The notes below the pieces were generated by a model. That model was not told where the DNA came from and did no database searches. It was given only the letters and a program-made list of their open reading frames with translations. This document shows positions 56,943 to 64,000 of a stretch of 64,000 bases of DNA, in pieces (within the stretch, counting starts at the first letter, position 1; the number at the start of each line of letters is the position of its first letter). The position numbers were made by a program, and so were the translations under genes. The DNA is from Adineta ricciae (Eukaryota > Rotifera > Eurotatoria > Adinetida > Adinetidae): assembly GCA_905250025.1 (NCBI GenBank), contig CAJNOJ010000086.1:1-64000 (forward strand), written 5' to 3'.

Positions 56943-59366
56943 GTTCTATTATCGATCGAATCAGAACAGAATGGCAAATGCTTGTCTTGTATTTCACTAT
57001 TGATATAAATACGCAGTCGAAATCGATCTGATATTCATTAAAATCCGAAAAAAAGGTCGGTACTGGTTAAGAATTAGATCATATTTGGATTTGATATTTT
57101 CGAACAAAATGACTTACAGATGTGCTCTGCATGTTATCGTGAATTTGATTATATAGATACGAAAATAGTTCTTTTTTTTATTAAATGAAATGGTGCATAT
57201 GAAAATGTTTAAGTAGTTTCAGTAATAACAAAGTGTCACCTTTGTCAGATGTCTTATGCATGATGAATACCAGTGAGCAGCATCAAATGTTTCACTTGAT
57301 CAATCAATAATCACTAGACCAATTCGATATTCACCTATTTTCTTTTACTAACCCGACTAGAAACGATACGTTCGATTCGAAAAGAAAATCAATCATTGCA
57401 TAAGTATGTGTAAGCTAGTTGCTCTTAACATTTCATCATCGAAAGCTCGTTCAAGCATATCTAATCGAATCGGAAGATTATTTTAACATTCTCAATCGAT
57501 ATTCGAGGATCAGGTGTCACATTTTCTCTCGTCTAATCTTTCTTATTTATGTAGCAAATGTCAATAGAAACCTAACTAATGATCTTGTTCGACAAAGTCG
57601 AATGAAAAAAGAAACGGGCGGAGTTCAAACTTGCTCTAAGTCTGACTAAGTCACTTGAATAACAGATTAAAGAATAAACATATGAACAGTTCCCTCTTCA
57701 TTATATTGAAATTGTTGTTTATACATTTGTTTTATTGACATAAGAGACCAATGAATATAAACGAAAATGAGATGTATCAATGTAATCTCCCTTGAGGCTC
57801 CAAAAAAAAGTAGAAGAAGAAGAAGAAGAAGAAATAATAATAATCAATCATCTTCATTCATGATTACTAACAGTCGTCATTGCTCTATTCCTACTCTTCA
57901 AACCAATTACAACAGCCTGAAGCTGTGTGTCCAAATGCAATTTGATTACAGCCATACATACATATCGTCACGTTCTCTGGCTCGCATCATCATCTTCATT
58001 TTATTCCTTTTTCTCCCTCTCTTCTTTTTTACAAGATCATCGACCATTGAATAGACCCGTAATTGGTGAGACGTTGAGCTCACTAATATGGACAGACAAA
58101 CAACACATACACGCGTGTGTGTGTGTGTGTGTGTGCGTCCGGGCTTTATGATTATTCTATTATTCTTGTTCTTCATTGAAGAAGAAGAAAAAGAAGCTAA
58201 AAAAACTAGAGAACTGTAATTTCTTTGTCGATGCTAAATAAGTCGCTTCCGTTGCTGCCCGTCTTCGATGCTTACTTCCGTTCAACTCGTCGTCTTCATC
58301 ATCTTATTCTTTTAGATTTTTTTATTCATAAACGAATTGTAATTTCTTCTCTCATCAAAAAAAGAATTCTGATCTGTACAACTTAAATGAAAAGAATAAC
58401 ATCGAAGAGCAAAAAGTAGAAATTCCATAACAATTGTTATTCTAATTGATCGAGAGCAAGATCTTTTAATCAGATTGAAATCCTATCAAGAAAAGAAAAA
58501 GGCGAAACGTTTTTCCTTGAACGATGTTATTGAAATCAATTGCAAATCAATGTATACATTCGATTATTCCACTTCGAATTTTTATTTTTCTTGTTGTATT
58601 AAGAAGAGAAGTACGATAAATGTAAACTTTTCTTCGAACACGTCCTCTCAATTGTTCTTGCTCTCTTTTTCTTTTGATTATATAAAGACCAATAGATGCA
58701 TATTGTAATCGTTTTGTTGTTGGGTGCTGCTATTTTTTTCTCGCTTCCGAACGAGCAACAGAATAGAATAGGATGAAAGAGAAAGAAAAGAAAAAAGCGG
58801 AAGAGAAACGCCATGAATGGCCAATGACGATTTTTAATTTTCTTATTCTTTTTTCTTCTTGTTCGTTTGTATTCTTCAATTTGGATTGGAAGAAAAGAGA
58901 GAAAAGAACGAGTTGGGAGCCGTTGTTATTATTCTTATTGTTATTATTATTATTACTTGCTCATTCTCTCTTCCACTTGGTTGTCTCTATTTGAATAACA
59001 CTTTCTTGAGCATTGACAAGAAGAGAGCTCGTCTCTCTCTCTCTTCTCCTTCTATTAGTGTGCACAGCACATAGTTCAAGTCATTATGTTTCGCTTTGTA
59101 TATACATAGAGAGACCGTGGAAAAAAGAGAAAAAAAAACTAGTTTTTTTTTCTTCGCTTGTCGAATAATATAATAGGCTTTTATCAAGGCTTCTATTGTA
59201 TATAAGATAAGAAAAACGCGTCTTCATTCAATATATGTTTCAGTATGATGTGTAAGTGTGAAAATCGATTCGAATGAAAACAAAAAGAAAACAAACTGAA
59301 ACACCTTGATTCATCTCTGGTCTTTTTTCTTGTCTTTTAGCTAATCTATTTCATCCACATCCGATT
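56943..59366. other. Intergenic region, 2.4 kb, upstream of the Sox gene
   Basis: No supported gene. It contains (GAA)n at 57812-57831, (GT)n at 58114-58136, an ATT-rich tract at 58922-58957, CT/GA tracts near 59030-59050 and a TAG acceptor at 59340 that may end a 5' UTR intron. This is a likely place for Sox regulatory DNA. Confidence 0.55.
58114..58136. repeat. (GT)n microsatellite
   Basis: About eleven GT units in the upstream region of the Sox gene. Confidence 0.88.
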
Positions 59367-60104
59367 ATGAATATGGTAAACAAATCTTCGAATTCCAATC
59401 TACCATTGAATGAGCACATTAAACGGCCGATGAACGCATTTATGGTCTGGTCTCGTGGTCAACGACGGAAAATGGCTCAAGAAAATCCTAAAATGCACAA
59501 TAGTGAGATCAGTCGTCGCTTAGGCATCGATTGGAAACTATTGAATGATGAACAAAAACGGCCATTCATTGATGAAGCAAAACGTTTACGTTCATTACAT
59601 ATGAAAGAGCATCCGGATTACAAATATCGTCCGCGACGCAAACCGAAATCTTTGATTAAGAAAGATCCATACCCATTCACATTTCCATCATTATCTACAA
59701 CGAAAGATTGCCATGATTTAGCGAATTCAACAAGCATTCAACAACAGTTAAACGAATCTTTAGCACTTAATTTAGAAAAATGTCGATCGATTTTGTCACC
59801 GCAAACGAGCGCAAACTCAGCAGCGGCACTTTATCCATATCCACCTGGTAAACTAACAGATTTCTCACCGGCAACATTTGCTTATAATCCACTTGCTTAC
59901 GCTGCGGCTCTCTCTAGCCATTATCCGTATAGTACCATGCTATCTGCTAGTCTAGCTGCAGCAGCTGTGGCTACATCTCCATCGTCAAGTGTGTCGTCGA
60001 ATAACTCACTAAATGAACATCATTTTGGTCTTCACCGACCACAAGCACTTCTACCGACGAAGTTATCTTCAGACACGAATAATAATTTTGAACCACGTTT
60101 TTAA
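59367..60104 (+). CDS. SOX21: SoxB2-like HMG-box transcription factor (SOX14/21 type)
   Basis: DNA-binding regulator of neural and ectodermal fate. Single coding exon, 245 residues. The HMG box is complete at residues ~16-95: [57 protein letters not shown] and [20 protein letters not shown]. Directly after it [15 protein letters not shown] matches the SoxB2 extension (SOX14/SOX21 have KxLLKKDxxxFP). The C-terminal part is Ala/Ser-rich with [13 protein letters not shown] and [16 protein letters not shown], again like SOX21. It may start at the second Met two codons in. The gene has long flanks with no neighbours for 2.4 kb upstream and 1.6 kb downstream. Confidence 0.93.
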   Translation: MNMVNKSSNSNLPLNEHIKRPMNAFMVWSRGQRRKMAQENPKMHNSEISRRLGIDWKLLNDEQKRPFIDEAKRLRSLHMKEHPDYKYRPRRKPKSLIKKDPYPFTFPSLSTTKDCHDLANSTSIQQQLNESLALNLEKCRSILSPQTSANSAAALYPYPPGKLTDFSPATFAYNPLAYAAALSSHYPYSTMLSASLAAAAVATSPSSSVSSNNSLNEHHFGLHRPQALLPTKLSSDTNNNFEPRF

Positions 60105-61691
60105 GTAATCATACTTGTCTTTTTCTATATTATATTATATATATATATATATAAACACATAAATATCTTCAAATTAAAGAACAATTCTTCTTCACATTGT
60201 CTCGGAATAGTTTGGGAGTAAAATAATGAAGCCGATAATAGAGGCTTGTTCATTTTATTCTTCACGGCACAGCAGGAGAGTTGCTATATCTTGTGAACGC
60301 ACACACGATTTGCCTTTGAAAAGTTCATTTCTCTTTCTCTTCATCTCTCTGTTCTTATACTCCAGATGACCCGTTTTCTCAGCCATTGAGACACATGCTG
60401 TATGTCAATAGTTGAGACGATTGCGATAGATTAGAAACGATAATTTCAAGCAACACACATAAAGATACACATTCGATTTCTTTTTTGTCTCTTTAGTTGA
60501 CTAGTGAAATGTATTTGATTTTCCCTTCTTCTTTCTTCTCCTTAGCGCAATCAATTGTTCAAAAGAATAGACTCAATATCTTGATCATTTCCGATCGGAA
60601 TCGAAGTTTATTATATTTGTCATCATTTTCCAAGAAAGAATATGAAAACTAGTCTACATATCTCAATCAACATGTCTTTCGGCAAGACAACTTCTATTTT
60701 AAGCTTAAATGAGCAGAACAGAAAGGTAAGAAGTTGATGTCATTTGTTCATTTTTTCCCTTCTTCTTAATAATGACGTTACCATTGACTTCTAACGGAAA
60801 GAGAACAGGCGTATACGCATCCATCATTTCTTCATTTTAGTATCCATTATAAACAAGCAGGCAAATTCCGGAATATTGTGACAACATATGATTAACAAGA
60901 AACATCTTAGACTACTTTACACTCTTGTCTGGTTCAACTGTAAAAAAAAAGAAGAGAGATGAAATTCTATTCAATAGAAAACAACAATCATCAATTGTGT
61001 GCTCACCGAGTGTGTCTCTTATATTCAATAAGCCTTTTCTTTAGCTCTAATTGGTCTCATTTATGAATGCAAGTAAAAATGTGTATCGTTAAATAAGAGA
61101 GACAGAGAGAAGAAAAAACTGAGCAAAGAAATAGTTGTACATAAGCTTAATAGAAGACAAATTGAATTCAATTAGAAATTGCTGTGACATACTTACTCTA
61201 TCTTAGTGTAGTGAACCCTCTGGCTAACCGACATCTATGCATCTCTCCCTCAAGATCAACAAACGAATCTGCCGCTCGATTACACACACTTGAACACTTG
61301 TCTATCATTCGTCGTCTTCTATATTTATATGCGACATATCCATTGCAATGATCAATTTAATACACTCGAAAAGAACAATAATAACAAATGTTCAACTAAA
61401 TCACAAGAGACAGCAAACGAGAAGAAAAGGAACGGAAAAGACGATAGTTGTTTTTTCGAATTTATGTAAACAATCGAGCGGAATTCTTCGAGTAAACAGA
61501 TTATCAATTCCCATAGAAGAAAAAAAATCCGCTCAACTAAATGCTATACATCCTCATTGAATAATACATAGTTTATTATGTTAATTTTTTCTTGTCACAA
61601 TACAAAAATACGTATTCAAAAGAAAAATTATATATATATATAGCAGTAAAAGAGATTCGTTCATCGAAAATGCCATAGTTTACGTCATATG
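60105..61691. other. Convergent intergenic region, 1.6 kb
   Basis: Sox 3' flank, with (TA)n at 60126-60152, and the 3' flank of the two-TM gene with a TA run near 61630. No coding or RNA feature seen. Confidence 0.55.
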
Positions 61692-62945
61692 TTAGGTAAC
61701 TTTGACAAGAACTGTGCCTGGCGCTTCGCCATGGTTTCGTTTCTTGGCATCGTCAACAACGTGACTGATGTTCTGTACGACTTTATTCAAATTACGTTCT
61801 CGCGTTCTTGGAGTTGTTTGTCTTCCCGAAACGAGATGTTCAGGTAACTCGACAACTATATTGTTTTTATTGGGCTTCGCTTCATAACTATTTGTTACTG
61901 TCGTAGGATAGACAATATTAGCAGGGCGTTGTCCTGACACGGCGTAGACCTGACCGGTTGGTTGAGCGTATTGTGCAGAATTGGGCGGTGGCATCAGTGC
62001 ATACGCTTGACCACCGATACGTGGACGTTTGCCAAAGTAGGAAAAGAATCCGTCTTGTTGACCGAGGCAACATAACATAAAGAGCAAAAAAATGACTGTA
62101 CCAACTGCTAGTAGAGTACCAATGACAATACCAGCTATTTTCAGACCAGCATTGGACGAAGGATCTAAATGTACCAACAATGAGATGAACACGCGTATTA
62201 ATGATTTCATTTCGTCTTACATAAACCGAGATAGACTCCGCAAACGATGACACAGAAAACGGCAATGAAAAGAACGATCAGAGCGATAGTTATGATTAAA
62301 CAGGTGTGTCTTTTCATATAGGTCAGAATTCTGTTCCAGACGGATGCGTTACCGTAACTGTCTGATGAACTATAACTCTACAATCGAGAAAAACAAACAC
62401 ATTTTTACTTCTTTACCCCTGTAGTTAAAGGCACAACGGTGTACACGTACGTAATTTCGTGAACCTATTGTATTTTAATAAGGAAAGAATCGATTATAAG
62501 AGGAAAAGTGAAATGAGCATCTTACTTGAGCTCTCTTCGCAACATCCACAGCAGCCTACATCATCATCAACATCTATAGCATTGAATCGTGAAAATGACA
62601 TAAGATTTCTCGAAAAGATCTATTTTAACCTTGATATCGTTGGACTTTGGGAGCCGATTGTGTATAATATGTTTGTATTGGACTTGGTGAACGAGATCTT
62701 GGTCTTGTGTGAATGACCTGTTGGTAACGCTCAGGACTTAACACTTGAGTCGAGTTCTGAACTCCATTAGGACGTCGAACAAGAACAACACGTCGCGATG
62801 ATCCCGGTACGTTTGCTTCCGATGAAACTATATCCGCTGAACGAATGACTGTTGGTTGACCGTACTCAGGCTCGTAGACCGGAGCATAAGCTGGATCACG
62901 TTCTTTCGGCGCAGAGCGATACACAACACGTCTACTATCGTTCAT
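61692..62945 (-). CDS. Two-TM membrane protein with Cys cluster, unknown function
   Basis: Five exons on the minus strand: 62945-62630, 62574-62527 (48 nt), 62464-62451 (14-nt microexon), 62377-62221 and 62164-61692, all in phase; 335 residues. The N-terminus is basic and Tyr/Ser/Pro-rich (MNDSRRVVYRSAPKERD, PVYEPEYGQP, RPRSRSPSP). The 48-nt exon encodes DVDDDVGCCGCCEESS, whose CCxCC could be palmitoylated. The microexon supplies SRNY. TM1 is CLIITIALIVLFIAVFCVI and TM2 is IAGIVIGTLLAVGTVIFLLF, ending MLCCLG. The C-terminal ~130 residues are hydrophilic and Pro/Gln/Thr-rich with no domain. Not recognised. The microexon is the least certain join but restores frame exactly. Confidence 0.68.
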
Positions 62946-63834
62946 TTTTGTTGTTGCAGCCGAAGATAATAAATAACAATTTCAAATGCAGACTAATAGA
63001 AACGAAAAACATGCACACAAAACGTTCTCTTTTGTTTGTTGTCATTCACTTCAACGCCGTCAAGCAGACGCTACAATCATAGCATTTTTTTCTCAAATAG
63101 CAGCCATTAAACTCTGTGCTGGCACACGAAAAGGACACATTTTTGGAGGTAGACAGAGAATACAATTTGCTTTGCTTCATTTTACTCTAACGCTGGGCGT
63201 GTTTTTCTTCTTCTTATGCTTTTTTCAAAAATAACACAAACGTTTTTTAACGCTCAAGTTATAGAATGCTCGCCATAAAGAGTAGCACTTCAGTATGTGT
63301 TACTTACTCAGATACAGTTGTTGTGGCAAATCTTTATCGACATACCTAACATCTTGCCAGATAATAAGACAGACGGTTGTTCTGATTTTACGAAAAGGAA
63401 ATCAATGGCGGCTGTTAAAAATCTTATTCGATTTCATAAATACTGCAACTATGAACAAAATCAATAGTGGGAAGCACAACTGAGTTTATATTTCGTGTTT
63501 ACATTAGGAAGTAACAAAAACAAGCCATCACATTGGATGCTTTTTGGTAAAAGGAACGTTTCTTAACATGTTTTTACGGTGAAACAATAGGTAGAGCAAA
63601 AGATTCCCCAAAGTTTAAGAAGTGGGTCGTAGTAAGATTACAGATTGATTATTATTTGAGTCAAAAAGTAGATGAAGTTCAGTAGTTCGCTAGCTCGACA
63701 TTGACCAAAAGATGAGCGTTCAATCCTAGTCTGAGTATGAGGCTGAAGCGGAACAAATCGACACATCAATTTATTTATAAAAGTTCAAAATAACACGAAA
63801 TTCTGACAGTTTGTTTTCTCCATATAAACATTCA
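62946..63834. other. Intergenic region, 0.89 kb
   Basis: Upstream of the two-TM gene and 3' flank of the gene at the right edge. Plus-strand ORFs near 62986-63234 and 63295-63483 lack support. Confidence 0.5.
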
Positions 63835-64000
63835 TCATTGAGTTGTTGTCGTTGTTGCTTCTTCCTCTTCGGTTGGTACAATGGGTCGTCGAATAAAATA
63901 GATCGATTTATTCTAAAATAAAATCATACATGTGCGCTGTCAAGGGAGAGATGAATTACTCACTCCAGTACTGGTAGAAATAGGAATGGTCACTGTATCT
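63835..64000 (-). CDS. C-terminal end of an unidentified gene, cut by the window edge
   Basis: Two partial exons. 64000-63964 reads DTVTIPISTSTG up to a GTGAGT donor; 63912-63835 reads NKSIYFIRRPIVPTEEEEAT, then a Thr run and Q before the stop. The join is in phase 0 through a 51-nt intron. Acidic/Thr-rich tail only; no domain visible, so the family cannot be named. Confidence 0.5.

Noticed and set aside
62986..63234. Plus-strand ORF with hydrophobic C-terminus
   Set aside because: Hydrophobic end comes from poly-T tracts; no start context, and it lies in the presumed promoter of the two-TM gene.

Overview
The window looks like nuclear DNA of a small-genome animal, most probably a bdelloid rotifer (Rotaria or Adineta type). 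It is AT-rich and gene-dense, with about 30 protein-coding loci in 64 kb on both strands. Most introns are 45-70 nt with plain GT..AG ends, and many genes have clear animal orthologues. Two features fit bdelloids in particular: an ADP-ribosyltransferase/TPR fusion, and a GH13 glycosidase of bacterial type that carries a spliceosomal intron. The organism call is inference; there is no marker gene here that settles it. I saw no tRNA, rRNA, CRISPR array or recognisable transposon.

Layout, left: ribosomal protein eL28 (+), UNC93-like transporter (-), SAM-domain protein (+), SIRT2-type deacetylase (+), D-amino-acid/D-aspartate oxidase (+), coatomer zeta (+), and two tandem paralogous rhodopsin-type GPCRs (+). 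Then come a small secreted Cys-rich protein (-), GUCD1-like protein (-), a Tctex1-domain dynein light chain (+), a secreted Cys-rich peptide gene with two possible terminal exons (+), and calcineurin A (-).

Middle: ULK4 pseudokinase (+, about 6.2 kb, with an ORF nested antisense in one intron), an alpha/beta hydrolase with a membrane tail (+), EVI5-type RabGAP (+), a three-and-a-half LIM protein (-), a third GPCR (+), a peptide-precursor-like secreted protein (-), and a FERM protein of the band 4.1/coracle type (+).

Right: ART-TPR protein (-), AP-2 transcription factor (-), aquaporin with an NPC first motif (+), GH13 glycosidase (-), CAP-domain secreted protein (-), SoxB2-like factor (+), a two-TM protein assembled through a 14-nt microexon (-), and the 3' end of a gene running off the right edge (-).

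The genes do not form an operon or one pathway; it is an ordinary mixed animal region. The least described parts are the small secreted peptide genes, which are split over short exons and appear only when neighbouring exons are joined by phase, and several possible alternative exons (coatomer zeta, EVI5, the Cys-rich peptide gene). All exon joins were made by eye from splice signals, phase and family similarity, with no transcript data.
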